Positions 29,260-41,137 of a stretch of 64,000 nucleotides of DNA are shown here, in pieces (position 1 is the first letter of the stretch; the number at the start of each line of letters is the position of its first letter). Position numbers and translations under genes: made by a program. The notes below the pieces were generated by a model, which did no database searches, was not told the origin of the DNA, and saw only the letters and a program-made list of their open reading frames with translations. Origin of the DNA: Cylindrotheca closterium (Eukaryota > Bacillariophyta > Bacillariophyceae > Bacillariales > Bacillariaceae); assembly GCA_933822405.4 (NCBI GenBank), contig CAKOGP040001335.1, positions 248,001 to 312,000 on the forward strand, read 5' to 3'.

Positions 29260-30741
29260 TTAGAAGAAGCTCTTTATGAATGGCAAAACAGACTTGACAT
29301 GGATTGGCAACTCGGGTGCGGAATCCAGAACTTCTTTCGTATTCACTTGTTTCGAGTGTTTCATCAATTCACCCCATTCATCCTGCAGCGATATGGAAAC
29401 CTCGCTGGATTTAGAAGGTGGAAAAACCATGAGCAGGTTACTTTCCATGTCTCGTTCGAAGCTACGACCTCCAAAGTTACTGGACCCAACGACGTGCGAA
29501 AGCAGTTCTTCGCCTTCTTCTATCCATATTCCCTTGGAATGAAAGGTCCAATCTTTTCTTTCCCAATGCCACATGTTGGCATGAGTTTCTTTGGATGCTT
29601 CATAAATCAAATGGTCAAAGACGGTAGGAATCCATGCTTTCCCCTTATTTCCTGACTGCTGCTTTTTCGGTCGAAATCCGTGTGACAGTGGTCCAGCAGT
29701 GACAAAGTTTGCTTCGGGATAGTGCTGCACGGATTTCAGTAGATCGGGCATGGGATTTAGGTAGGCGCTGGATAGGTGTATACGCGATGTTGTATCATCA
29801 GATCCACCCTCTCTCAGTAGTGACAAGGTTGCTTCAATATCGGTCCAATATTCTGGAGCCTCATCCCAAAACCCACTTGGTGCATGAAAGGTTGGCATAC
29901 ATACTGCAATTGTATCAGAATCCTCTGTCAGGAGTTGCTCTGCCGTTCGTGGATCCTCACTGCAAAACAAGTCATTGATCTCACTCAGTAGTCTAGTGTT
30001 GGAGGCTGGCGACATGATTTTCTTCACATTTGTGTTGGTTGTGCCTTGTTGATAGGCCACCGAGTTGTCACATAGACTATCTATCAGTTTTGCATAAAAG
30101 TCTACCAACCCATTGCCTCCATCACTGAAGCAAAGATATCGATCTTGTCGATCTGTAAAGTATTCTTCACTCAAATTGGCCCCCGACAATATGAGTGAAT
30201 CGTCAACAATATAAGCCTTAATGTGAAAGACTCCTGCCACTTCATTGAGCGGATTGGGAAGGAGAGCATCCAATGAGGTGGGCAGCACCTGAAACAGATG
30301 CAGTTTGTGATTATCCTGCAGTTTAATCGCATCTGCTACCGCTTGGGCTGAACTTGTCATTTCTCCATTGTCGCATGGAACTTCTCGCAAGGCTCTATTC
30401 TGATCCAGAATGATCTTCACGTCGACATCTTCCTTGGTTGACCGAAGAGCATCTAGCAATTCATGTTCTTGTTCATATTTCACCAAAGCTCCTGGTCCAA
30501 TATAGAGAGACGCCAGATAGACTCGTTCCTGGGCATTTCGTATTGCCTCACACAAAGTCTCGTGGAAATCAGACGGAGTGGCACCCAACAATCGAGTTTC
30601 CACGTGATGAGGCTTTATTGGAAAGGCTGGAAGAGGATACTTTCTCTTGAGACTGCTGTTCGCTGTAGTTTGTCGTTGCAGAGATCCACGAGCGCTATCC
30701 AATAAACTGCATCGTCGAATCAATTGTTGGGAGGCCTTCAT
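29260..30741 (-). CDS. PGS1: CDP-diacylglycerol-glycerol-3-phosphate 3-phosphatidyltransferase (PGP synthase, PLD type)
   Basis: About 493 residues from the Met at 30741 (MKASQQLIRRCSLLDSARGS, a basic mitochondrial-type presequence); an ATG at 30759 adds six residues. The eukaryotic PGS1 layout is present with two phospholipase D HKD boxes: HIKAYIVDDSLILSGANLSE near 172 and HSKGIWIEEGEELLSHVVGS then SNFGGRSFERDMESNL near 400. Upstream is the typical RVYLASLYIGPG and VDVKIILDQNRALRE. It makes phosphatidylglycerophosphate from CDP-DAG and glycerol-3-phosphate, the first step toward phosphatidylglycerol and cardiolipin in mitochondria. Length is normal. Insert regions are Asp/Ser-rich but the catalytic His, Lys and Asp/Asn residues are present. 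Confidence 0.9.
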   Translation of the reverse strand: MKASQQLIRRCSLLDSARGSLQRQTTANSSLKRKYPLPAFPIKPHHVETRLLGATPSDFHETLCEAIRNAQERVYLASLYIGPGALVKYEQEHELLDALRSTKEDVDVKIILDQNRALREVPCDNGEMTSSAQAVADAIKLQDNHKLHLFQVLPTSLDALLPNPLNEVAGVFHIKAYIVDDSLILSGANLSEEYFTDRQDRYLCFSDGGNGLVDFYAKLIDSLCDNSVAYQQGTTNTNVKKIMSPASNTRLLSEINDLFCSEDPRTAEQLLTEDSDTIAVCMPTFHAPSGFWDEAPEYWTDIEATLSLLREGGSDDTTSRIHLSSAYLNPMPDLLKSVQHYPEANFVTAGPLSHGFRPKKQQSGNKGKAWIPTVFDHLIYEASKETHANMWHWERKDWTFHSKGIWIEEGEELLSHVVGSSNFGGRSFERDMESNLLMVFPPSKSSEVSISLQDEWGELMKHSKQVNTKEVLDSAPELPIHVKSVLPFIKSFF

Positions 30742-31098
30742 GTTTAGATATGGTTGCACTTGTTTCGGTTTTTGTCTCTTTCATGAGTAGGAACACACGT
30801 ATCATGTTGTGAAGTCTTCACGGAATCTTTGTTTTTTTTTCAGTTTGTGAGCTGGCCTTCTTTGTTGTAACAGCATACGGGATCTTGATTCCAGATTCCA
30901 TTATTTTAACAGCGACGGTTTCTTTCACATGGGCTAAAAAATTCAATTTGAACAAAAATCAACGGTTTTTCAATCTCACCACGAACCGAAGTCGTCGTCC
31001 ATCACATTCCGATCTCTTTCTCAGGTCAATTTTAAAAGTGCAGCCTCTCGAGTGGCGCAACAAGAGAGAGTCAGTCAATCCATAGGATCAGTATCAAG
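30742..31098. other. divergent promoter interval
   Basis: Lies between PGS1 and the PDZ-tailed surface protein. A poly-T tract (30832-30841) and A/T-rich sequence are present; no discrete element is certain. Confidence 0.4.
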
Positions 31099-34044
31099 AT
31101 GAGAATCTCCGTTCAATGCCTTTTGTTGGCGTTGGCATTTACAGCAGCCAACGCTCAAACGAACCCCACAATCATTGGCGTTGTTCAAGAAAATGCAACA
31201 ACTCAAGCTCCGAAGCAACAAGTGATGATCACCGGTGCCCCAGTTTCTGTCCCCACTACTAGTGCTCCAGTTCATCTACAGAACACTATGATTACGGGTG
31301 CCCCAGTTTCTGTACCAACTAATACCCCTGTCACCCCTATCAACACAGTGATTACTGGTGCCCCAGTTGCTCTCCCTACCCGTGCTCCAGTGCAAAACAC
31401 TGTGATTACAGGTGCACCAGTCCCAGTTGTCACGACTGCTCCAGTTCCTCTGCCAACTGTTGCTCCTGTCAACCCACCAACTGCTGCTCCCGTGAACCCA
31501 CCAACTCTTGCTCCAGTGAATCCACCAACTGCTGCTCCAGTCAACCCACCAACTCTTGCTCCAGTTAGTGCAACAACTGTTGCTCCAGTCAACCCACCAA
31601 CTATTGCGCCCGTGAACCCACCAACTATTGCTCCAGTTAGTGCAACAACTGTTGCTCCAGTGAACCCACCAACTATTGCGCCAGTGAACCCACCCACTAT
31701 TGCGCCAGTGAACCCACCCACTGATGCTCCAGTCAACCCGCCAACAAATGCTCCAGTCAACCCGCCAACAAATGCACCAGTTGTTCCACAGCCAACCGCA
31801 GCTCCAGTTCCCACGGGTCCGCCTACAGGTGCACCAACAGAATCACCCGCTCCTTCGCCTAGTCCTTCTGCCATTCCAACAGTTCCTCCAACATTCTCGA
31901 TTGCACCGACTGACAGGCCAACTGGAGAGCCCACAGAATCCCCTGCACCCTCTCCTGCTCCATCTGCAGTACCTACCAACCTTCCAACTACCTTGCCCTC
32001 TATCGCACCATCTGGAAACCCTACTCTAACATTCAAGCCATCAGAAACCCCTACTCAAACATTCAAGCCATCGACTCGTCCTACTGGAACTCCAAGCAAA
32101 TTGCCAACTGGAGCACCCAGTGTAGAGCCTACCCAATACCCTACTGGAACTCCTTCCGTTCTTCCTACTTCGGAACCTACCGAAGAGGCCTTTAAGACCA
32201 AGATCAGCCATGTCAAACTCGTCCTGGTGGACATTGAACGCGAAATGAACGACGATCAACTTGAACAATTTGAAATCGCCACCTTGGAATTTGTTAATGA
32301 CACCGCTCCTCACACTGATGGGTTTGAAATTGATGTCTTGGCTGTTACAGTCGTTTCTCAAAACGTTATCTACGCAGATGTTACGACAAACGAGACCGAT
32401 AAAGGAGAACGTCGTACGAAAACCGCTGCGGCAGCCCTTGAAGTTTCATTCAAGACTGTTGGTCTTGTCACCGAAGGGCGTGCACCATACGACTTTGATT
32501 TCAAGAGGGATATTGTCAGTTTTGGATTCGAAAATCACATGAATCACTACAATTACATTCTCGGTAACAGAGATCCCTTCTTTGAACCTCTCTTGGCACA
32601 TACTGATATTCAGGGTCCCGTGGAAGAAGATGAAGGAAAGTTCGTTGCGGCGGTTGTGCTATCTGTGATTGCATTCCTTGTCGCGGTCTTTGCTTCCGTC
32701 TATGCCATTCGCCGTCACTTGAGAGCCAAGAACAGACGCCGCAACCGTCAACACCGACTGTCCGAAGCTCACAAAAGCAATACCTATTCTGATCACAGTA
32801 CTGATGATAGTGACGAAGAAAACCCCTTCAAACCGCCACTTTCACTCGAGATCTCGCCTGGAAAGATGGAGTTGGAAAACGTTCCTATCACTCCTAGATC
32901 AATTGCTTCTCCATACAAGCAAGAGTATCGTAACGGTGAAGCTTCTCCAATGAGCCCTGATACTCCAAAGCATGCAGAGCCAACTGTTCTAGAGGAAACT
33001 GGTAATGCCATTCGAAAGTGGCTCACACCACGTGTTGCATCACCCAATGCCAATGAATTCAAAGACGCCGGCAAACCACCCAAGCCTGCTTCTTCTCCCG
33101 ATCCAATGGCCTTGAAGGCACGTACAACCGATGCCACAGGAACATTTACAAAGGGAGGCAATTCAACAAAGAACGTCAATACCAAACCAGCAGTAAGTTC
33201 CATTGATGCTACAAAAATGCTCACTGTTGCTTTTTTACAATCGCTCATTTCTTCTTTCTTCTGTTAGGGCACAATGTTTGGTCAGTCTCCACTAACTATC
33301 CCAATGAGCTTCTTTGGAGGCCAAAACACGGATGGCGAAAGCGAGAGCGAGACTCCAATGGGAAGTCTTGCCGATAGCGCTGCGAGCAGTTTCTTCAACA
33401 GAGTTGGAAAGTCTGTTTTCACAGGCAGACCTTCTTCGGACAACTTCCTTAAAGCTCGTGATAGATTCTCTCCAAAGGCTAATTCGTTTGATGACGGCGA
33501 GCCAAAGAGAAACAATAGCAGCTTGGTAGGGCGTTCAAGATCGGCTTCTGCTGTCCCAAAGAAAAGTCTTCTCAACGAGGAAATTATGAAGAAACACAGA
33601 AGCTCCTACCAGCCATCGGAGGTTAGCGATGTTAGCCTCAACGAATTCAAGGGTGACAAGTATAATACGCTTCAGGCCCCATCTTCAGTGGTATCTTCCC
33701 GAGCTTCACAGTTCTCTTCCAACACACTAGGCGCAAGGGCGCGAGAAAGTACCGGTACTTCTGATGACAACTCGCTCAATGCTTTGCGAAGCAAACCAGA
33801 GTCTTTTGACGTTTTCGCTCCATCTGGACCAATTGGCATCGTTGTTGATACATCGAAGGATGGACCGGCGGTGCACTCCCTCAAATCAACTTCTCCTATG
33901 TTGGGACTCATCAATCCTGGAGATTTGATCATTGCTTTGGATGACGAGGACACAAGAAAAATGACTGCTGCTTCGCTCACAAGATTGATGGCGAAAAAGT
34001 CGAGACAAAAGGAAAGAAAGATCACTCTATTGTCCCTTGACTAA
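31099..34044 (+). CDS. Pro/Thr-rich single-pass surface protein with cytosolic PDZ domain
   Basis: 956 residues from two exons, 31099-33192 and 33268-34044, joined in phase 0 across a 75-bp intron (GTAAGT...GTTAG). Signal peptide MRISVQCLLLALAFTAANA/Q. About 330 residues of Pro/Thr repeats follow (ITGAPVSVPT, then many APVNPPT), and then PTxxPSxxPT blocks. A globular ectodomain (about 370-510: ISHVKLVLVDIEREMNDDQL...) leads to one membrane helix at about 515-537 (AAVVLSVIAFLVAVFASVYA) and a basic stop-transfer. The cytosolic part is Ser/Lys-rich and ends in a PDZ-like domain (about 879-956: GPIGIVVDTSKDGPAVHSL, LGLINPGDLIIALDDEDTRK). The topology suggests linking an extracellular or vesicle matrix to a cytosolic complex; silica-vesicle proteins of similar layout are known, but the link is inference. 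Confidence 0.82.
31440..31800. repeat. APVNPPT coding repeats
   Basis: About fourteen 21-24-bp units encoding APVNPPT(A/L/I/D/N) or APVSATTV, with near-identical 60-90-bp blocks repeated (for example around 31560-31640 and 31630-31690). Confidence 0.8.
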
Positions 34045-34090
34045 TAAAAGCAATGTCGATTGTTTTATAATACTTGTACTAGAGTTGTCG

Positions 34091-36354
34091 TTACAACCCA
34101 AAATGAGACCATTCAGCTAGAGAAAATTCGTTGTAATCTGTGACCAGTTCTTCAAATTTCTCTATGTCTCGCAATGCAAACACTACTGATAGACAATCTT
34201 TTGGGTAATTCTCCACCAAAGACTCGTGGCACCCTATCGTGTATTCCGCTCTTTCATCAAACGAATTGAAGAGCGATGCTTCGAAAAGAACGAAAGAGGC
34301 AAGTAAGAAAGTGAGCCGAGTCTTCAGCAGGCACTAGTGTATCTATTATTCTCTTTTTTCATTTACCTTCATCCAAGTCGCATTCAATATATCGGGCAAC
34401 ACTTTGTGAGTCTTCGTCCTAAACCGTGGTGGTAGATCGACAAAAAAGCAAAGAGTTGCTGAGAACAGGAGGCAAAATACTCGATACGACTGACGTCGCT
34501 GCTGAGCAAGCTGACACATACCTTCGAGGTATAACACCAATTGATCATATCACAAGCTAAAACATCAGGTAGGGAAGCTAGAAACTTTCGATACTGAATC
34601 CCAGTAGAGAATGCAGCAGTGTATTCGGCTTTCCAAACAATGGTTCCTTTTGGTATTCTCTCTGTGGTGTAAACACCTCGCCCTCGTCCGGGTGAGTGTC
34701 CAATTTTGTATCCCACCTGCATTCCAGAGCCGAGTGCTGACTTGATCGTTGACTGTCGTGGACCTACCGTGGCGATGTATGCAGCACGCATATGAACCCA
34801 TGATGTCTCATTATGAATGGTACTGTAGGCGTGACTCCCGCAACCCCGAGCAGCATTGAGCTCATAAATATCACATTGGTCGCTCTTGCATCCTTTTATT
34901 GCCCAAGGATCTCTTGCAGACGCTTGAGATATTCTCTCTTCCTGAATGCCCGGCGTTCCAGTTTTGCTTTCTTCTGTGGCACTGGCCTCTTCCGTCAAGG
35001 CAGGATTGGAACACTTTTCGTCGCTGTTGGCTTCATCTTCTTTGCCTACTGGTACGTCGCTGCCACGTTCCTTATCCTTTAGTTTTAGCAGCTCTTCCGC
35101 GTCAATGACAGCAAATTCCAAAGCATCGATCAAGGATTTAGATAGAGCCCAAATTACTTCCCATTCCTCCTCTGGGACCCATTCACGGGATGGCATGATT
35201 TCTTCCCAGTACAAGTCAATCTGACGTCCATATTCTCGGTTTAACAATGAGAACTGCCATTCTTTTTCCAGCGGATTGATCCACTGCAAGGTTGGTTGCG
35301 CGACGCCCGCACTACCTGTCATTGCAATGTCCCTGCTTCCGTTGAAGATAAACGAAACACCAAAGGGAAAGTGCCAGTAATGAGGGTAGCTCTGAACCTC
35401 TCCAAATGTCCTCAAGGTGTCAAGGACCGTGGGCTGTTGCTCTTCCTCGCAATCGGAAAGGCATGCCTGCGTTGGTCGGTTGAGAGTCTCTCCTTTGGAT
35501 ATCCGCCTCGTCGCAACAATCGCGATGGACTCGTCACCTTGCACTTGGTGCTGTACATTTTGCTCGACGTGATGATGATCGATTTGGTCGTAGAGTGGTA
35601 TGTACGAAAATAGGTCGACTTGGTGCTTGGCAGCCAAGGAGAGTAGGCGAATGTGCGACAACATCGCTTCTGACAGAGTGCCCAGCATCAACGCTTCGTC
35701 ATCATCGTCCTCGTCTTCAGCTAGCACATCTTCTTCGGTAAAATCTTGATTCTCATCTTGATGCTTCATATCATCGATTACCTCAAAACAGCCTTCGTAG
35801 TCACGAATCCATTTTGTGACGTGCTGTGGAAGCATTCTCCATACCAGATGCCGATGAAGACGAAATGACTTGATTCCTATAGTTTCGTAGAGTCGCTTTC
35901 CAACATTTGACCACATGGCAGGCAATTTGGCATCATCGGCATCCATTTCTAAAATGTGATTTATGTAGGCCGCATGGCTTGACTCGTCTCCAAGTTCGAT
36001 TTCCTGGGACAAGACATGGAGCATGGTACAGAGAGGATCATCATTGTCCTCGTATTCGTCCCTGTCTATAATAGCTTCACCTGGAATCACCATTAGAACT
36101 TCCGATTTGTCTAGCTCCCCGTCAACGTAGATTTTTTTGCCCATCATTTTGAGTTTCGGATTGAATACAAAGCCTGGAATTCCTGACAGCCATTCAAATA
36201 CGCTTGCTGTCTCTGGATTCGAAGAAGTGTTTGACGCACCCATACTGACCATGAAAGATAAGAGGAGTAAAATGGGGTACGTCATTATTGATGGCATTAG
36301 TGAACGGCGCCTTTGCTGTGTTATTGTCATACTGTCATTGGAAGTTTGTTGCAT
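34091..36354 (-). CDS. dual-SET-domain protein, paralogue 2
   Basis: 690 residues from three exons, 36354-34522, 34418-34367 and 34278-34091, with introns of 103 and 88 bp; phases close correctly. A signal-like helix (MTYPILLLLSFMVSMGASNT) precedes an N-terminal SETD3/Rubisco-LSMT-type SET module: FEWLSGIPGFVFNPKLKMMG, VLMVIPGEAII, AAYINHILEMDADDAKLPAM and YIPLYDQIDHHHVEQNVQHQ (about 250-268), then ATRRISKGETLNRPT. An acidic linker leads to a second SET module (GHSPGRGRGVYTTERIPKGT near 555, IECDLDEASLFNSFDERAEY, then FALRDIEKFEELVTDYNEF). Canonical NHS residues are DHH in the first module and FNSF in the second. The substrate is unknown; ER or secretory entry is suggested by the leader. Tandem with paralogue 3. 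Confidence 0.8.
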
Positions 36355-36585
36355 TGGATAATGCTGTTGCTACAATATCCTAATGCCGCTGCCGTTGGGA
36401 GAGTATTGCGATTTTGAGTTCATGTTTATTATTTCTATCAGTCGGAATAGTCGACCATTCGATCTAACCAACAACGGAAGTGCTAGGCTCTAGCTAGACC
36501 TACCGATACCATCTACCTATTGTATCTAAGGTGTACCAATATAGCCCCAACGTCGTACTATAAATTTCACAATCGTGTGCTCACA

Positions 36586-38816
36586 CTAAAGCCCAAAATC
36601 TTTCCAGGAAGCAGTCGAAAAGTCATCATAATTAGTCAAAAGCTCTTCCCCTCCTCGGATATCTCGCAGGGCGTACAAGTTTTCGAGACAAAGTGTTGTG
36701 TCCTCTACCATGTCTTCATTGCAGCCCAGCGTGTGCTCTTGTTTGTTTTCAAAAGCGTTGATCAATGATCCTAAGAGGAACAACGATTGAATTCAAATGT
36801 GTGAGCAGTACGTGTACAATGATAGCTAGTAGTAATGGCACGTTGAAACATCGCGACTACAGGAATAACAACAACCCAACAAGCATGAGACCAACCTTCA
36901 TCAAGATCGCATTCAATAAGACTCGATGTGTTTGACGCGCCATTGGACGTATAGCACCAGTTTGTAAGATCACAGACAAGGACATTTGGCAAAACAGACA
37001 GGTACTGTCGAAACTGATCTCCCGTTGTGAACGCACCCGTGTTTTCACCGGTCCACACAAGTGTTCCTTTCGCTACGTCCTCTATTACAAACACACCACG
37101 ACCTCGTCCAGGACTGTGACCAATTTTGAAAGGAACCATAATTCCTGATTCGTAGGTTGTCTCAATTGTGGCATTCTCTCTCAGTATGGCAACATACGCA
37201 GCTCGAAGGTGAGTCCAAGTCGTTTGGTTGTGAATTGTTGAATAGGTGTATTCATCACACCCTCTTGATTGTGCAAGATCATCGAGGTTACAGTTTGTAC
37301 AAGAAGTTTTGTGCGTAATTGACCATGGCTCCCACTCAGTTGATTCATCATTTTCGTCATCCTCATCTAATGATTCATCTTTCTTATCCTCGTCGGCTGA
37401 TGATTCATCTTTCTTGTCCTCGACAGCAATACATTCGCCTTCTTCAGCTTCCTTTTGTCCTTTTTCTTGTTGCCGTCGTTGGCCTTTGTCAGTGTATTCC
37501 TCGTTCTCATCTGTAGCTGCAGAAGGAGGAGGCGTCAAGATTTCTTCTCGACCAACTTTGACTGCCAATCCCAATGCCGTTTGCAACGCCGATGAATATG
37601 CTTCAATGACCTTCCATTCATGCGCTGGTACTGTTTCATTGGACTTTAGAACCTCCCCCGTGTATTTTTCTTGCAATCGCTTGTATTCCGATTCCAGTGA
37701 TTCGATTTGCCAGGCTTCGTGTGGTTTGACTATCCAAGATAGGGTCGGTGTAGATTCAGATACGACGCCATCCATTGTCTCCTCACCACCACCAGCATGT
37801 ATCATGAATGCTAGTTTGAGACTTGGGAGTTCCCAGTAGTGAGGATACTTTGGAAGATGACCAAAATTCCGGACAATGTCCAGGACGATCGGCTGTGTTG
37901 GTTCGACGCATTCGAAAAGGCATACTTGCGATGGTCGATACAAGGTCTCACCAACTGATATTTGTCGCTGTGCCATGATCACAACAGAAGAGTCGTCCTT
38001 GACGATATGTTTGACATTGTGATCCACGAGGTGATGGTCCAAGTGATCATATAATGGAACAAAGAGTTTCTGATCGACTTGATGTTGTGCCGCAGTGGCA
38101 AGCACATGCCGTCTCAAGTTTTCAATGTCCGAATTCCAAATGGCAGTATAATCATTGTCACCATATATTAGTATCTCGGCAGCGTCAAATTCATCATCAT
38201 CGTCATCATGATCATTGGGCAACGCCAGAAAATCTCGACAACTTTCAAAATCATCAATCCAATCAATCAGGTATTCCGTCGTCAGGTACTCTCCATAGAC
38301 CATGCCGATCAATTTTTTCCCTATCGTGGACCAGAAATTGGGTATTATTATTGAATTTGATTCATGAAGGATATGTTGCATATAGGGTGCATAGTCGGAC
38401 TCGTCGCCCTCCAGCAATTCGTCCCACAAGCGCTCGGCTAGAGCACAAAACATATCTTCCGCATACAACTCCTCCTCGTCGTTTTCCTCTTGTTTGTTAT
38501 CAATGTTATCACTATTGATGGTGGATATTATCGCCGAGCTCGGGATAATCATGAGAATCTCGGATTTCTCTAAGGACTCCTGTGTTTGGATTGAATCATC
38601 ATTGTCATCTAATCTTAGTTTTGGGTTCCAGTAAAAGTTGTCGCCATGTTCCTCTTGAAGCCACTGAAAGACTCGACCATTTGACGCGTCTTCTTCCGCT
38701 TGTTCACCATTGACAGAGAGAGCAATAGCTAGACTATGCAAGTACAATAGACAGAAAAAAAGGCGACTTGTTGTACATTGCAGGAACGTTCGTGTACGAC
38801 TTTGCCGTATTGTCAT
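36586..38816 (-). CDS. dual-SET-domain protein, paralogue 3
   Basis: 701 residues from two exons, 38816-36896 and 36770-36586; the 125-bp intron (GTTGGT...CTTAG) splits the Gly codon of DLDEG, the same place and phase as intron 2 of paralogue 2, while paralogue 2's intron 1 is absent. An upstream in-frame Met at 38900 is less likely; the chosen start gives a basic signal peptide (SRLFFCLLYLHSLAIALS). Module 1: FQWLQEEHGDNFYWNPKLRL, ILMIIPSSAII and LFVPLYDHLDHHLVDHNVKH. A long Glu/Asp/Lys linker follows. Module 2: GHSPGRGRGVFVIEDVAKGT, ECDLDEGSLINAFENKQEHT and YALRDIRGGEELLTNYDDF. As in the other copies, the active-site NHS motif is altered (DHH and INAF). A protein-lysine methyltransferase fold is well supported; activity is not. 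Confidence 0.82.
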
Positions 38817-39030
38817 GACGGAAAAATGACGCGGTTCAAATTTGAAATTTGCAAAACCGACACGGGATTCAACATTGATCGGGACTGAACAGAGCCACAA
38901 TTTTGTCCAAGATGCGTTGCAAGACTAATCACTGATGAGAACCACAAACTACACTAGTGACAATGAATAAGACTCCGTGGATTTCTGCAACAACAACAAC
39001 AACAACAACAAGACGTTAAGCAACAACACA

Positions 39031-41041
39031 ATGATGGACGATGAAGAAATGCCAGATCGGCCACCCACGTTTGATTCCATGTTTATCAATAGTATAGATG
39101 CTCTTCAAGGAAGGCAAATCGATCAAAAAATGAATCAATTTCCCGAATGGAATGTCAAGCCACCATTGTTTACAGCCTTCCGACCAAAGAGACAGCGATT
39201 CTGGCAGGAACCGATAGACGAAGATGCCATGCACTATGAGGAACCCACATTGTTAAAAGGAGTAAGTCTATCATCCTTTTTCTGTCCAAGATGCTGAAGA
39301 TATACCAATGCTGGCATTCTCATTGCGCTTCTTGTCCTTCCTTCCTTCATTCATCTATCCATTACAATCTACCATTTGTTGCAACAAAAAGATGATTCGA
39401 AAGGGGATTCCTCCACCACTCCGCTGTGCTGTTTGGATGTCCAATGTGATTCAATCCTGCAATACACATCAACCATTGAAATATGCTCACGAATATAGAA
39501 CCCTGGCCAAAGTGCGAGCATTGGATTCGGCGTATGACTCGTTGTACAGCAATACACTCAAAAAAGAGGATGTGAAACCAATGCTGTTTGGGAATACAAC
39601 TTCTGTATCAGAAGATTCTGTAAAAGAATACAAAGGTGCTCCAGCATTGTGGAGGTGTCTCTTTGCGTTGCATTCTGTGTTGGGCGTGGTGGAATATGCA
39701 CCCATGGTTCCAGCCTTGACCCAAGTACTATTGAGTCACATGGGTGAATCCTATGCCTTTTGTTGCATTCGAGAAATGGCGCATCATAGCACATGGTATT
39801 GGCCAACATCCAAATCAGAACACGCCGCATACAAACGAGCATTTCTGGATATATTGCAAAAGTTGCACCCATCCACATATAAAACCATGACGGGCCATGG
39901 TATCTCGGATGACTTTGCCGAGGCTATATTTGCCGATTTTTTTCAGACCATATTGCCAGAAGAGAGTGTTCTAAGAATTATGGATGTATACACGTTGGAA
40001 GGAATGAAGGTATTATTTCGAGCTGGAGTTGCCTTTGCGGTGCTGTTTCATCGGCTGTGGAAAGAGGGAGCCTGCTACAAATCAGTCGATTGCTGGAAGA
40101 CACTTCTCGAATTTGGGAGGAAAGTGAATATTGGGGTTTTGATCACAAAAGCGTATGGAGTACACGGGAAAGGTATGTGATTGATTCAATTCAGTGATGC
40201 CCAGCCTAGCCAAGAAGAAAGTTCATTCATATTCCTCAACCTCTTCTTCTTCTTTCCCTTTTTTTCTTCAGGAGTGCGCAAGAGATTTCGCTTTCCACGG
40301 CGACCGATACTGCAGCGAATAATCAAACTAGAAGAAGACCGATACTGGAGGGAAAATGAAAATGCAGTCATTGAAGCACCAAACGTCAATCCTTTGGGAC
40401 TAGTGGTACCTCCTAATGATGAAGACCACGCGCAACCAGAACTTTCACAATCTAGAGCTGTGCGCTGCAGGCTGGCAGAATGGTTACCATTGTCACTGCG
40501 GTATACAAAACTCGATCTTATTTTCTCGACCAACCATCATGGAAGAACGTTGGAGAATTTCTATCGAGAATCCAAAAAAGCAAAACATACCATTATGTTG
40601 ATTGAACCGCTTGATGCGCCAAATACAATTATCGGATGTTATGCATCCCAAGCGTGGCACCCATCGACCAAGGTCTATGGTGATGGCGGTTGCTTCATGT
40701 TCCGAATTGTTACTGACGAAAGCAAAAGTAAAGAAAACTCGAAATGCTGGAAATGGCAGTATCCAGAATCATCCAAGTCATTTGACGACGATGAAGTCTC
40801 TATCAGCAGTACGACTGCTATTCTGGAACAATATCAAGTCGGCACGAGAGAGTACATCAGCATGGGAGGCAATGCAAAAGGAGGTGCTGGTCTGAGATTG
40901 AATGAAGATCTGACAAAGGGTGAATCCAACAAGGCGGCAGGTTTCGAAAATGAACCCTTGTCAGGAGAGGACATGTTTGAAGTTGGTTTGGTAGAAGTCT
41001 ATCAATTCGTTCGCGAAATGGATGGAGTGCCTATTCATTAA
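39031..41041 (+). CDS. TBC/TLDc domain protein (TBC1D24-like)
   Basis: 593 residues from three exons, 39031-39261, 39392-40172 and 40272-41041, with introns of 130 and 99 bp; all junctions keep frame. After a variable N-terminus (MMDDEEMPDRPPTFDSMFIN...) the TBC RabGAP-type domain starts MIRKGIPPPLRCAVWMSNVI and includes GVVEYAPMVPALTQVLLSHM, LQKLHPSTYKTMTGHGISDD and RIMDVYTLEGMKVLFRAGVA. The usual catalytic IxxDxxR Arg finger is not obvious, as in TBC1D24 itself. The C-terminal TLDc domain has LPLSLRYTKLDLIFSTNHHG, TLENFYRESKKAKHTIMLIE, IIGCYASQAWHPSTKVYGDG and ISMGGNAKGGAGLRLNED. This combination is known for proteins of vesicle traffic and oxidative stress. A CAA microsatellite (38988-39012) lies just upstream of the start. 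Confidence 0.88.
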
Positions 41042-41137
41042 TATTACCTAATTTTCTTAGTTTCTGGAACCTACAATGTCAGAAAGTTGATAGAACCGTT
41101 GATGATTCTGTTGATGATTCTGTATCACAAACATGAT

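Noticed and set aside
38817..38900. Upstream start for SET paralogue 3
   Set aside because: The extra 28 residues are not signal-like, while the internal Met at 38816 gives a clear signal peptide as in paralogue 2.
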